The translations under genes and the position numbers were made by a program. A DNA stretch of 64,000 bases from Zymoseptoria tritici IPO323. Taxonomy: Eukaryota > Ascomycota > Dothideomycetes > Mycosphaerellales > Mycosphaerellaceae. The stretch is from contig NC_018209.1 of the NCBI RefSeq assembly GCF_000219625.1, positions 496,001 to 560,000 on the forward strand, written 5' to 3'. The notes beneath the pieces are model-generated. The model did not search any database. It saw nothing but the letters and a program-made list of their open reading frames with translations, and had not been told where the DNA came from. This document shows positions 1-10,875 of the stretch, piece by piece; the first letter of the stretch is position 1; each line of letters starts with the position of its first letter.

Positions 1-74
1 TCCCTTTAGCGTGTGTATCCGAACCAACATCGCGGTTGTTGGAGTAGGAGACAAAAGAGGCAGAGCCTCGGCCT

Positions 75-361
75 TCAGTTGCAGAGGCATGTGTCGTGTC
101 CATCGCTGTACGTGATGTATATATCAGAACAAATGGTTTAAATCAAATGATCCCAAGGAAGCACGAAGGTCCTACCAGTTGCCACCATTGGAATGTCCTC
201 CATCATGGCAGTCGCGTCCACACTGTCGATCTTCGCAAGCCTGTGGCTGTACATTAGCAAGGAAAAGGAAAGATGGAAGCGTAGGAGAAGTGAGCTGGTA
301 CCGCGATCATTGGTGCGAGGAGGCCGGTGAAGAGGGCGGCAATGAGAAGCTTGAAGTTCAT
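75..361 (-). CDS. Secreted CS-alpha-beta (defensin-like) peptide, 53 aa
   Basis: Three exons on the minus strand (302-361, 176-246, 75-105) join in frame to 53 residues. The introns are 55 and 70 bp; the first has a good branch site (TGCTAATG) and both end in ACAG. Residues 1-20 form a signal peptide ending in a plausible cleavage site (APMIA). The mature part has six cysteines at 24, 29, 33, 44, 50 and 52, spaced C-x4-C-x3-C-x10-C-x5-C-x-C, with G42-N-C44. CxxxC, GxC and CxC in this order are the signature of CS-alpha-beta defensins. The loop between the first two cysteines is short (4 residues), and only one residue follows the last cysteine. Fungal members of this fold can be antibacterial, but activity here is inference. 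The gene model rests on splice-site reading only, and no neighbouring gene hints at its role. Confidence 0.65.
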
Positions 362-1964
362 GCTGGATCTTGAGGGTGGTATGCTTGTTCGGAGAAAGAG
401 GAATGGACGACTCGATTGTCTTTCCAACGAGAGCGAGATGGTGGGCAAGTGGGTGGCCTTGTATACACTTCTGGGCATCGTCGAGCTCGAGTCAACCGGA
501 ACCTCGCGGTCTTCCTAGCAGGGGAGAAGCGTGTCGTATATCGAAGACCGACATGTCGCCGTGACGGTGGAGTTGACGGCGAGGTTGATGATCGCAATGA
601 GAAGGTCTCCCATAGCAGGTTTCCACCGCATACTGGCGAGTTGCCTCGAGGATTGCATGTGCGTGCTTGATGAAGGAGCGAGCGAACGTCCTGCTTTTTC
701 ACATTCCCAACTGATTCGGTGACCAAAGCTGATCTCATCGTACTTGCGCTGGAATGTGGACTGTGTTGTTGTCGTTGTCGGTGGCTTCGGTCAGATGTTG
801 CAAACGGTCCAACGTCAATCTCATGCTCTCTTCTCTCTTTTGCTCGTTCTAGTCTTCTTCCATTTCAATTCTGATCGCATGTCTCCACTCCCACGCATCT
901 CGCCTCGAAGACCGTCTGCTCGGACTCAGCTCATGCGCGCACAAGAAGATCTTCGTGCATGACACAGCATGCATCCCTGCCGACGCACTAGAATATCGGA
1001 TGGAGGCGGGCAATCTTTTGGCGAGGTCTCAAATTCGCAGACCGGCCTTGCTCTCTGGACCGGTATCTCGACAAGGAGTTCGAGAACATGTTATTACGTT
1101 GGAGACTTGAAGACTCGAAGGTCACGACTCCTCGTTTCTGGCCTGCATGCCCTCTAGACCGGCCAACCCCTGCGTTGGTAGTCTAGCATGACTAAGGCAG
1201 CTCTCATTACCTCCCGCTTCTGCACAACTCGACACTACATCCTTCGCGCCTTGGAACACGTTCAGCTCGTGCGCGTGGTTCGCTCGTGCTGCGAGAGGCG
1301 TTTGCGCCGTGGTGGCATTGACCAGAATGCGCATTCCTCACTGCGCTCCTGTCTGGTCTTCTTGCGGAGAATTTATTCGCCGGCGTATAACTGGATCTCA
1401 TGAATATACACATCTACTTCTCCACGGCAAGAAGCCACCACACGTCCTCCCACGACATGGATTCCCGCAATCAGCCCCAGTCCAGCCATGGACGTGGGAT
1501 TCGTGACACTCTGGAGACGAAGCACGGCATATCGACCACAACGGTTCAACGGGTCCGTCCAGCAGCGACCGAGCAGAAGCGGCCCACTTTACCCCATCGG
1601 TATTATGCTTCCTGTGGCTAAGCTGATGCCGCCGGTAAGTGAACCTATCACTACTCTCCGTTCGTCGCTCTCCCGCGGTCGGAGCTGGGCACTTCTTCTC
1701 TTCCGTCTCTCTAGACTCTCTGCCTCTGCCGTGTGCCGTCTATACTTTCTAGCCTCGAGACCCCAACGTACGTCGTGTCTCGTGTACACTTCCACCACTT
1801 CTCATCGGCATTCTCATCCACAGCGCCATGTCCGGTATACATACTCCTCCTCCGTCCTGGTCATGATCCGCCGCTTCTCCGCCCGTCGACACTCGCCGCA
1901 TCGATAACGACCGCCATTCCTTCCACGCCTGCGCCGGGCTCGATCCTCTATCCCACCCGCCGCC
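362..1964. other. Intergenic, no supported gene
   Basis: About 1.6 kb with only short overlapping open frames and no protein-like composition. The last 300 bases are C/T-rich, as is common in fungal promoters and 5' untranslated regions, and lead to the ATG at 1965. I see no RNA gene or repeat. Confidence 0.5.
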
Positions 1965-3241
1965 ATGGCGCCCTCCAACCCCACCTACACTTTCTCTCCG
2001 GTAACCTCCACCGACCGCGCGGGCATCGTCTGGGTCGCGGGCATCCTCTCCTTCATGTTCACTCTCCTCGTCCTCATCACGCGCTTCCAAATAAAAGGCC
2101 ACACGCTCGGCCTGGACGATTGGCTGATCGCCGGCGCAACCATTGTCGCAACGGGTCAATACATCGCTGTCTACATTGGATTGAACGAAGGCCTGGGAAC
2201 GAGCAGTACGCTCTTATCGCAAGATCATGCGGGACGGTTGGCGCATGCGGTGTTGGCGAGTGAGGTCATGTTCATCCTGGCGCTCATGTTGAGTAAATTC
2301 AGCGTCTTGTTCTTCATGAAGAGGTTATTCACAAAGGAGCATCGCGCGGCGTGGTTGTGCTGTAACCTGGGATTTATCTTGACGGCGATCTGGGGTGTGG
2401 CATGTGCGATTGGGATAAGCGTGGGTTGCGGGTCGTATATGATGTTATACGGGCCCGCTAGGTGTGATGGAAAGGTGAGACAAACCATGTCCCTTGCTTC
2501 CATTGTTTCATACAAAAGGCAAAGTGGACGACGTACTGACACTCGCCGCTCCAGCTCGCTCGCTGGTCCGTCACAATCGCCCTCGATGGCGCTCTCGAAG
2601 TCGGCTATGTCGGCCTCGCCGTCCTCCTCGTGTACCCGCTCCAAATGAAACGCACCATCAAAGCGACCGTGGTCTTCGCCTTCTCCTTTCGCCTCACCTG
2701 CGCCATGCTCGCAGCCCTACACGGCTATTGGATATCCCTCTACGTGCACTCCTCCGACCCAGGTCTCGCCATCGCCGACGTCCTCGTCTGGCAACAAGTC
2801 GCGCTAGGCTACGCCCTCATCGCAACCACAATTCCCACTCTGAAGAACTTCATCCGCGGCTACAACCACGCCCTCGGTGGTGACTGCAGTTCCACCGGCA
2901 AACGAGGTCTAGGAGGCGGCTACAATCTCGGCTCGCACATTCGATCGCGGGACCAGACGAATACCAATTCGGGGAATCTGTCCAAATTGCAACGGTCGTC
3001 GAAGCAGAACTCGAAACAGAACTCCGGTTTGGGAAGCGCGTCGAAGGTCCGACAGGAACAGGAAGAGGGATTTCAGATGGGACCTGTCTCCGGAGCCTAT
3101 CGAGTGGGTGCGTTTCATGATTCGGGACCGCCGAGGGAGAGGCCGAGTGATGTGGGGAGTGATGATCCGATTATCATACGGAGGGATATGAGTGTTACGG
3201 TGGAGACGGAGAGGGCGAGTTCGAGTTGGACGCCGAATTGA
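1965..3241 (+). CDS. Rhodopsin-domain (seven-helix) integral membrane protein
   Basis: Exon 1 is 1965-2474 and exon 2 is 2555-3241; the 80-bp intron (GTGAGA...CCAG) is in phase 0, giving 398 residues. The start has a strong context (CCGCCATGG). Seven hydrophobic segments are visible, four in exon 1 and three in exon 2, and the intron falls between helices 4 and 5. A polar, serine- and glycine-rich cytosolic tail of about 120 residues follows. This is the layout of the large fungal family usually annotated as 'Rhodopsin domain-containing integral membrane protein', related to the Pth11-like receptors but here without a CFEM domain. Ligand and signalling role are unknown in most members. The family call is fairly sure; a receptor function is inference. 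Confidence 0.8.
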
Positions 3242-4406
3242 GATCCGGTTGGTCGTTATGTTTGGATTTGGTTTTGTTCTTTCAGCGTGGTGTTTTTCTT
3301 CTAGCGATTGAGCAGTTTTGGATGGAATATCCATGCTGGCTGATATGATACCTGGACACTATGTAGATACAGCACCGAGCTGCAACAAAGCGGGCACAAA
3401 TCGAGAAGATTGTTTGGTATCCATACCCACTGACTATTGCACGATCTCCCACCAGGACAGTATTCGACATTTGCGCAAATCGTCCGATCAGGAAAGTGTC
3501 CACCCAACACAATGGCTCGCAAGACAAGGCTGAGCAGGTGCATCTCGCTTGGAGCAAGCGGAATGTATGTCTGACGTGAGCCTACGCCACCACTTCACCA
3601 CTCACTCGGATAGCCTCTCAAGACGGCCGAAGGAGCAAGAATGGACCAATGATGGACGGCAAACTGGCGGGAAGCGCTGAATACTTTACTGAGAGACTGA
3701 GGACCGGTGAAGACATTCGCGGTGGTGGAGGTGTGGGACGGGAAGAAGGTGAGATTGACGACAGGATGGGTCGTTTGCATGTGACAGTCTTGCACAAATT
3801 ACTCACGATATCGAATACCTCGATGCAGGCATTGATGACTCGCCGCTACAATGAGGAGACGAGAGCGATACAATCATTTCTCACCAGAAGCTGAAATACC
3901 GAAACACTGGACACAGCAACCATCCCGCATCAACTCATTCAGCATATATTCGTGAGCTTGTACATCGCACCCAACAGTACGATGCAAGCCTCTGTCTACA
4001 TGTCCGACTTACCTCTGAGATCATAGCCACAAAAGGCAAACAACTCGAATCTTGCACCGCCGCAATGCAAGACACACCGACATGGACCCTGTGATCATTG
4101 TCCTGCCCTGCTCGCTTCAAGACGCATGGCGGAGCCTATAAGGCTGTGGTGGACACGTCGTTGGTTCAGCTTGCTCCAATTGCTCCTCTTCCAGCGAGTT
4201 CAGTGGACGGGATTCGCATCTTTTCGAGCGGCGGATTCAGTCTGATCACCCACGCCTTCCGGAAGCAAGCACCGTGCATATCTGCTTCTTGTCCGCCCAT
4301 CGCAGCTCCAATCTAAAGGTAAGCTTGATTCTCCACTTCACACAGACCCTTCCTTCATCTGACATGCCGAACAGCTCCGTCCTTTCGAAGCAGACCATAT
4401 ATCACG
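3242..4406. other. Intergenic; probable 5' UTR intron of next gene
   Basis: No convincing gene. Near the right end, a GTAAGC donor at about 4320 and an ACAG acceptor at about 4374 outline a probable intron in the 5' untranslated region of the small gene starting at 4407. Confidence 0.4.
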
Positions 4407-4637
4407 ATGGCCTTATCCGCAGACCGCTACTACGCCGACGACCTCTGCCGCCGCTGGTATGGCGTCGACGTACCGAGCCTCGAACAAGAACTCCGCGAAG
4501 TGAAGTACGAATTGGAGCAAAAAGAGCGAGACCATAGGAGGTTGTCGGAGAGATATTGGACTTTATGGTTGGAATTCAAGGACTTGGAGAGGAAGTGGAG
4601 GAAGTTGTCGTGGAGGAGGAGGTATCCTTGGGATTGA
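4407..4637 (+). CDS. Small coiled-coil protein, 76 aa (paralog 1)
   Basis: A single-exon frame of 76 residues, preceded by a likely 5' UTR intron. The N-terminus carries YADDLCRRWYGVDVP and the rest is a charged heptad-like helix rich in Glu, Lys, Arg, Leu and Trp. It resembles the protein encoded at 5711-6001: both have an aromatic-A-[DN]-x-L-x-R start, a G-x-DVP-x-L motif and then a helix with KERD at a similar place. I recognise no family or function. The shared pattern in two adjacent open frames is the main reason to believe both are genes. There is no signal peptide or membrane segment, so a cytosolic or nuclear protein is most likely. Confidence 0.5.
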   Translation: MALSADRYYADDLCRRWYGVDVPSLEQELREVKYELEQKERDHRRLSERYWTLWLEFKDLERKWRKLSWRRRYPWD

Positions 4638-5710
4638 TTGAGAGTAGGTTGGCGAGAGTGCTGGTGAGGATCGCGGAGAGAAAGGGAGAGGTTTGAGGTT
4701 TGGTGTTCCAGATTGTGATCACGGAGAGATGGTTGGGCGAGAACGGCTGTTGTGTTCTGTATCGAAACTATCAGTGGTTTGCGCGATAGAGGAGAGTTGC
4801 TCCACATTGATTGAATTACCCATACGGCCTTGCAATAAACAAGTGTCTAGCACGCCCGACTCGCATTCGCCTCTAACCTTTCTACATCTCGGCCGCTCTG
4901 ATCGCCATGTCACATCCCGAGCACAGTCGTCCGCCAGAGACACCGGAGGCGGTTCCGACCGCCATTCGGCCGCGAGAGGTAGCGGCCTTGACATGTACAA
5001 TAGGCAGGTACATGGATGTCAGCACCAGCCGCCACCACTTCTGCGCCAGGTCAGGTGTGATAGTAAGCCGACACGAGTGCGATCATGATTCTGTAAGAGC
5101 AATGGTTCGTGATACCGGCGAGAGCGTGTGTACTTGTCGAAAAGTGTAGGGAATGACGCGGGATGTGGTGAACCCGGACCGCTTTGCATGTGACAAAAGT
5201 TTAAATGACTTTTCGTGCTGAAATGGTTCAGAGATTGAAGGCAGGCATCTCTAAGTGAAGCAAAGAACAATGCAATGCTTACCAGTTGTGTCTGAATACA
5301 TTCATGTCTCACAGGTCTTTGACGACGCGAGTTGAAACACAGTCTCGCTTGCGATGTAGCAAGTACTGCTCTCTGATGTCTCTTCTTTGCCGTAGCAAGC
5401 CATGTATAGCTCGACCATGTCAGACTTTCACGTCATTCAACAAAGCCACAACAACGCAGTGTCTTGTTCTGCACTGCCGCGACACAGGATTCAGCAAACC
5501 AACATTGCTCTTAATCGAGCTAGCAGCAGGTATAATAGCAGTCTGCGAGTGGTCTTTTGGCGACAATCGATTGGCGACCACCACCTACGGATCAACCACA
5601 GTCGTCGAACCCCAGTCTTTTCACAATCGGTAACATCGAGCCAGTAAGAGCCAACACTTCAAATCCCGGCCAAAACTTTCAGCCACGAACATCCGGTCAA
5701 GTCTCCAGCC
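4638..5710. other. Intergenic, no supported gene
   Basis: About 1.1 kb between the two small coiled-coil genes. Short open frames overlap on both strands and none shows coding character. Confidence 0.4.
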
Positions 5711-6001
5711 ATGCCACGCCAAACCGATCGCGACTTCGCCAACTGGCTCAGCCGCAAGCACAATGGCGGGCAAGATGTACCCATCCTCCGCAAACAGATT
5801 GCCAGCATGCAAGACGATCTCGATCGTATCCGGAAAGAGCGTGATGGATTGAAGGCTAGCTACGCCAAAACGGCCGGCATGCAAGCTGATCTTCACCGTG
5901 TCAGGGGAGAGCGCGACGCATGGAAGGAAAGCTTTGACAGCGAGAGGAGGAAGGCATCGATGTGGCAGCTGCGGGCGCGGAGGCTCGGATACGGATGGTG
6001 A
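5711..6001 (+). CDS. Small coiled-coil protein, 96 aa (paralog 2)
   Basis: A single-exon frame of 96 residues with a good start context (CAGCCATGC). The N-terminal FANWLSRKHNGGQDVP matches the pattern of the protein at 4407-4637. It is followed by about 70 residues of predicted coiled coil with repeated RKERD and RGERD segments, ending in basic and aromatic residues. No known domain is recognised. The stop lies about 260 bp from the 3' end of the NEO1 gene on the other strand, so the two genes are convergent. It is probably a lineage-specific protein; function is unknown. Confidence 0.5.
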   Translation: MPRQTDRDFANWLSRKHNGGQDVPILRKQIASMQDDLDRIRKERDGLKASYAKTAGMQADLHRVRGERDAWKESFDSERRKASMWQLRARRLGYGW

Positions 6002-6257
6002 TGAAAAGCTGGGGTGGATGGTTTGCGGGAGTCCTAGCATCGAACTCGCATGGGTGGCATGAGAGAAACGCGTGAACGGGAGGTGGAAGAGTATTGTATT
6101 CGTGCGCTATGCATGGCGTTGTGAGCTGAACTTGAGCTTTGGACTTGTAGATCGTTTATACGGGAGGGGTCGGCAGATTTGTATGTGGTCAAATCAGCTT
6201 GGGACGACGACAAAGGACTGTTCCAATTGCTTCAAAATACTTCTCTCCTCGCCAGAC

Positions 6258-9200
6258 CTACACACCTCTGACCTTCCGATAACTCGGCGGCCTCACAAAA
6301 TCGCCCACAAACTTCCCACCCACCACCGGTCCCAAACTCACGGCTAAAATGCCCGCGCATCTCCACCAGAAACCGAAGTTTCCAAAGTATCCAAGATCGA
6401 AATACTCGCCCAGAGCCGGTAGACTACCAATGAAAATCGCCAGCGTAGCGAGGATGCTGGCCCACATTGACCAATGCCAAGTCACGATCTCGGCGGCGAC
6501 CATGGCGACTTCGTTCAAGATGAGAGCCGTGTACGACAGGGTGACCATCGTTCGGAACGGTTTGTTGTGGAGCGGCGCGTATGGATCGGGATTGGTACTG
6601 TCGTCGTCGTGAGTCATGTATGATGGCACGAGCAGCTCAGCGCCTCCCTGGATGACAACGCCTTGGTAGATGGAGATGCCCAACCAGATGAAGAAAGTGC
6701 GGTAGCTGAGGGACTTGCCCTGCGTGACCTCTTTGTAGAGCTCGGGGTACAGGTTTGCGAGTCCTTCGTCGACGTCTCGGTCCAGTACGAGAGAGAAGAC
6801 CGGCATCATAGTGTAAACGGTTGCATACCCGACGAGCAGGAAGTCGCGGTACAGAGCGATGGGCGTAAAGGAGGAGGCAATGCTGAACACGGTCTGGCAG
6901 ACAGAGATAATCAGTCCGCGATGAATGACGAACTGCGCGAGTTTGGCGCTGCGCTTGTAGGAGTTTCGGCCATGCCAGACAAGCAATTTCGTGAGATGTG
7001 CGAATTGCGTAATGCTGAAGTCGGCTGCCAGACTAGCCTGTTTGCCTTCTTTGCCGACAATGCCCACGCCCACGTCTGCCGCTTGAATCATGCTGACGTC
7101 GTTGCCGCCGTCGCCGATGCAGGCGATGCGCTTGCCGGTAAAGGCTCGGATGAGATGTGCAACGTCGGCTTTCTGAGTGGGAGAGCATCGGCAGGCGATG
7201 ACTGCGGGAAGACGTACGGCAGCAGCGACGAAAGTCTCGCGATGTGAGGGCGAGGAGAGGTAGATGTTTAGACTGTGGCCATCAATGAGCAGCGCAGAGT
7301 TGGGTTGCGATTGGAGAGGGCTGAGGGCGTCGAGCGCTGCAGCGCGGGATTTGAGATTGGCGATCGTGTGGATGTGTTGGCCGCGGGAGACGAGTTTGGA
7401 GGAAATGGCGACGCAGCGGGCGGTTTCGATCTTGTCGCCTGTGAGCATCCAAATTTTGATGCCGGCGTTGCGGAGAAGCTCGAGCGAGGGTTTGACGTGC
7501 GGCTGGAGTTTGTCTTCGACGCCAGTGACACCGAGGAGCTCCAAGTCGTTCTCGAGATGCTGCTTGATGGCAGAAGCCATCGCTGCATCGCGGCCGGATA
7601 GGGAAAGCGAGGCTTCCGCGTAAGCTGACGAAAACGCAGCGTATTGTTGCGTGCTGAGCACCTTGCGCCCGACCACGAGTGTGCGAAGACCTTCTCGAGC
7701 CATATTCCCAGTCTCTTCATCGAGCCAGTCGTTCGCCGCGACGATGGAAGTCATGACGGTGTCTGCACCCTTTTGGTAGAAGACAATTTCGCCCTCGTCG
7801 TCTTTGCTCAGATTTGTGTTGCGAATGAACCGCACAATGATACCCATTCGCTTGCTGTCGCTAGTGAACGGAAAGACGTTGAGAATCTCCACTCGGACGG
7901 CAGTCCGCTCGTCTGCAGTGAATTGGAGAGAGATGCGTTTGCGATCGCGGTGTGAAAGACGTAAGCCGACATGCTCCGTCCACTGCACAATGGCGATTTC
8001 GTCGGGCGATGAAGCCTGATATGAGATCGTTGGCTTGCCGTCTTCATCTTCTTCCGTCGTCGGAGTGACGTTATGGCACAGTGCAAGCGCGAGGACCAGA
8101 TCTCGGACTCGAAGACCAATCTCTCTTCGCGTTCTTGTGGCACCGCCCGCGGCAATGAAGCCTGCTGAGGGCGTGAACAATGTGCCTTGTGCGGCTTTGT
8201 CAGACAGCGCGAAAGCCTGCTTGACATAGCTGCTGACTTCCTCCATAGCATCTCCGCCGTAGCTGACAGTTCCAACATGGATCTTTTTCAGCTCCATCTC
8301 ATTTCTCGTCAGGGTCCCCGTCTTGTCACTAAGAAGATATTCGATTCTGCCCAGGTCTTCCGGAATGGTACTCGTCCGGACGACAGTCCCGGGAATGCCT
8401 TGATCACGATGTATGAGGCTCGCATACATGCTTTTGCCCAAGTCCAGATTCACGCGAAGTGAGATAGGCACAATGGTGCTGAAGAGAATCAAGAATCGCA
8501 TGGCATCCACGTACCATTTCTGGCCTTCATGTGTCTTGAAGCCTTCAAGTGCGACAAGGATGAAGCTCAGCGCAGCGGTCAAGACGCAGAGAATCTTGAC
8601 GAGATTGTTGATCTCAAGTTCCAGCAAGCCTGTCTTTGATCGTGATTGCGAAGTGGAGAGCGCGGCTCGCGTCTGCGATCCGGTGTAGACGACCAGCGCA
8701 TACACAGTCGTTGAAGATGCCAGCACAGTATTCGCCCATGCTGTGTTGTCGATGTTGAGAGGACTCGTCACAGATGTGGAAGAGATCTCCTCGGCCAATC
8801 GATGCCTCTTCGGCCCGAGTTCAATCGTTCCTACAAAATCGTTGACTTTCTTGTCCGGCTTGCCTGCCGTGACTTGCAGTCGAGTGTATTCGCTCGAGGG
8901 CAATGTCTGCGCGATCGGCACGGCCAGCCGCAATTTCCAATCCGTCTCTCCGTCGAGTTGATCAGTGCGGATGAAAGCCTCACCGCCTCCACTCGGGTCT
9001 GACGTTGTCGTTTCGTTCACTAAATCTTCCCCAAGCTCTGCTTTTGCCTGCAGTCTCTCGTCTCCTGACGGCGCATCAATTGCAGTTTCCGAATGCCTTC
9101 GAGCTTGTTGCGAATACGTTTCGACACTGAAGCTCTTAAGAATGACAACGTCGGCCGGAACTCTCTGGTCCTTGTTCAGCACAATCACATCGCCGACCTT

Positions 9201-10247
9201 GAGGTCGCGCGACGGCTTCACAATTTCAATTACATTAGTCGAGGGTGCTTCGGGATCCTCCGTCCTTTGCTCCTCTTCGTCAGCCTGCTGTACTCTTGCA
9301 TCGTCATCCTGAGTTCTCTGCTTTCCTCTTTTCTTCTCCGACATGTTCCTCAGCATGCGTATCTTACTGCTTTTCGTGGCATTGAACGCTCCCGCTTCGC
9401 TGCTGTCAAATCTCAAGACCGTATAAGGTTCACTGTTGGCCTCATTATCTCGCTTTCTCCTGTTCACATCGTCGAGTGCCTCTTTACTCAAGGTAATACT
9501 GAGGACGAACACCAGCGGCGCAATGTACGTCGAAAGGTAGCCTATCCGCAAGGCCGGGATGATTTGCGAGAGAGCAACCAGGAGGAAGTACATGTTGAAG
9601 AAGAATTTGAACTCGTTGAAGAGCGTCCTCGGAATAAAGGACCACGGTGTATATTTCGCGTTAGAGATCGCATTCGGAGGGAAGCGGGTAGCTTGCTTCT
9701 GGCCGACTGCGATCACACGAGCGGCAGCCGGGTCGTGAACATCCTCTGGTTCGTCTTCGCCAGCTTCATGTATGGGCAGGGCAATTGAGGTGCTGCGTTG
9801 TATGAACGGCACATATTTCAATATGCCTTTCCTTCTCCTCTTGCTGAAATCGCCGAGCGCATCTATGACACCTTGTGAAGAGCTGCGTATTCGACCATTC
9901 GGTCTTGCAAGTAGGGGCGCATCGTCTTCTCTGCCAGAGATCCCAGAGCTTGCAGCGCTCATCCGCTTCCGTGCTTGATCATCCTCGTTCTCGTCACCTC
10001 CCACCAATGCCTGAAGATCTTCGTCATCTTCCTCCCGAGGTCTTCTCCTTCCACCAAAACGGAGGTTTCTCAGTGGTATTCGTGAGTCGAAATCATAGCT
10101 AATGCGACCTGAGCTAGGCTGGCGCCTGGAAGGTGCAACAGGTTGGGGATCGAGTTCGTTTAGTTCGAGGTCGAGGTCGGAATCGTTCTCATCGTCGGAG
10201 GCATCGTGCTGATCGGCGGGTTGGTGGTAGCCATGCTGAGTTGTCAT
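6258..10247 (-). CDS. NEO1: P4-ATPase phospholipid flippase, Neo1/ATP9 type
   Basis: One uninterrupted frame of 1329 residues. About 160 acidic, disordered residues come first. The P-type ATPase motifs then follow in order: DGET (432-435, the P4 form of the actuator loop), PISLRVNLDLGK before the phosphorylation site (typical of Neo1/ATP9 flippases), DKTGTLT with the phosphorylated Asp at 641, KGAD, TGDK, and GDGGNDVSM at about 1046. About ten membrane helices are visible, with the last six in the C-terminal third. Neo1 proteins move aminophospholipids to the cytosolic leaflet in Golgi and endosomes and, unlike other P4-ATPases, work without a Cdc50 partner. The yeast protein has 1151 residues; the excess here is mostly the N-terminal tail. 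SEC16, also an early-secretory gene, is divergent from it across 628 bp. Confidence 0.95.
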   Translation of the reverse strand: MTTQHGYHQPADQHDASDDENDSDLDLELNELDPQPVAPSRRQPSSGRISYDFDSRIPLRNLRFGGRRRPREEDDEDLQALVGGDENEDDQARKRMSAASSGISGREDDAPLLARPNGRIRSSSQGVIDALGDFSKRRRKGILKYVPFIQRSTSIALPIHEAGEDEPEDVHDPAAARVIAVGQKQATRFPPNAISNAKYTPWSFIPRTLFNEFKFFFNMYFLLVALSQIIPALRIGYLSTYIAPLVFVLSITLSKEALDDVNRRKRDNEANSEPYTVLRFDSSEAGAFNATKSSKIRMLRNMSEKKRGKQRTQDDDARVQQADEEEQRTEDPEAPSTNVIEIVKPSRDLKVGDVIVLNKDQRVPADVVILKSFSVETYSQQARRHSETAIDAPSGDERLQAKAELGEDLVNETTTSDPSGGGEAFIRTDQLDGETDWKLRLAVPIAQTLPSSEYTRLQVTAGKPDKKVNDFVGTIELGPKRHRLAEEISSTSVTSPLNIDNTAWANTVLASSTTVYALVVYTGSQTRAALSTSQSRSKTGLLELEINNLVKILCVLTAALSFILVALEGFKTHEGQKWYVDAMRFLILFSTIVPISLRVNLDLGKSMYASLIHRDQGIPGTVVRTSTIPEDLGRIEYLLSDKTGTLTRNEMELKKIHVGTVSYGGDAMEEVSSYVKQAFALSDKAAQGTLFTPSAGFIAAGGATRTRREIGLRVRDLVLALALCHNVTPTTEEDEDGKPTISYQASSPDEIAIVQWTEHVGLRLSHRDRKRISLQFTADERTAVRVEILNVFPFTSDSKRMGIIVRFIRNTNLSKDDEGEIVFYQKGADTVMTSIVAANDWLDEETGNMAREGLRTLVVGRKVLSTQQYAAFSSAYAEASLSLSGRDAAMASAIKQHLENDLELLGVTGVEDKLQPHVKPSLELLRNAGIKIWMLTGDKIETARCVAISSKLVSRGQHIHTIANLKSRAAALDALSPLQSQPNSALLIDGHSLNIYLSSPSHRETFVAAAVRLPAVIACRCSPTQKADVAHLIRAFTGKRIACIGDGGNDVSMIQAADVGVGIVGKEGKQASLAADFSITQFAHLTKLLVWHGRNSYKRSAKLAQFVIHRGLIISVCQTVFSIASSFTPIALYRDFLLVGYATVYTMMPVFSLVLDRDVDEGLANLYPELYKEVTQGKSLSYRTFFIWLGISIYQGVVIQGGAELLVPSYMTHDDDSTNPDPYAPLHNKPFRTMVTLSYTALILNEVAMVAAEIVTWHWSMWASILATLAIFIGSLPALGEYFDLGYFGNFGFWWRCAGILAVSLGPVVGGKFVGDFVRPPSYRKVRGV

Positions 10248-10875
10248 GCCTCATATCATGAATCGTTATTCGGTGTTCGTTTTGGTTCGACCAGGTTTCC
10301 GGGAGAGGACAGCACGGCTTTCGTTTCGATGCTGTAGTATTGGATGATCCTGAAGAAGTTCGCGAAAGGTAGTGTAATTGTAAAACGAGTTCGTCAAGGA
10401 GTATCGGCCGTCTCTTTGTTCGTCGTGTTGAATGTCGCAACAAAAAGTTGTCTCACATGCGCAGAGGTAGTTCTATAGTTCTACACGTCGAGGCGCGGAC
10501 CCCTTCGGACCACGGATTCGGACATGGCAGAGATGCCGAATAATCCTCCGATCTCCTTTCGATGTACGTTCGCCTCATGATCTCTACCAGTTTGTCCTGT
10601 CGACTTCCTATTTCTGCGCGCATTGCATTTCTACGTGCCTATAATGCGCACATCCTTCTAGATACTCCAGGCCATACGAGCACTGCGTTGCGATTCTTGT
10701 ACAATACTTGGTAAGCCGCGCCGATGACCAGAGGGATGCGGCCAGCTGTTAAGCTGTCATGTCACGCTGCAACAACGCTGTCGCACGATCTGGTTCTCAT
10801 GCTGGGCAGGTGCTAACATAATGTGCAGTAATACTTTCTTCATCCTGAGCACATTGGACCTAACATCCATTCGCC
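10248..10875. promoter_or_regulatory. Bidirectional promoter region NEO1/SEC16
   Basis: 628 bp between divergent start codons. It must hold the promoters of both genes. No specific factor site is identified with confidence and no further gene is seen. Confidence 0.5.
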
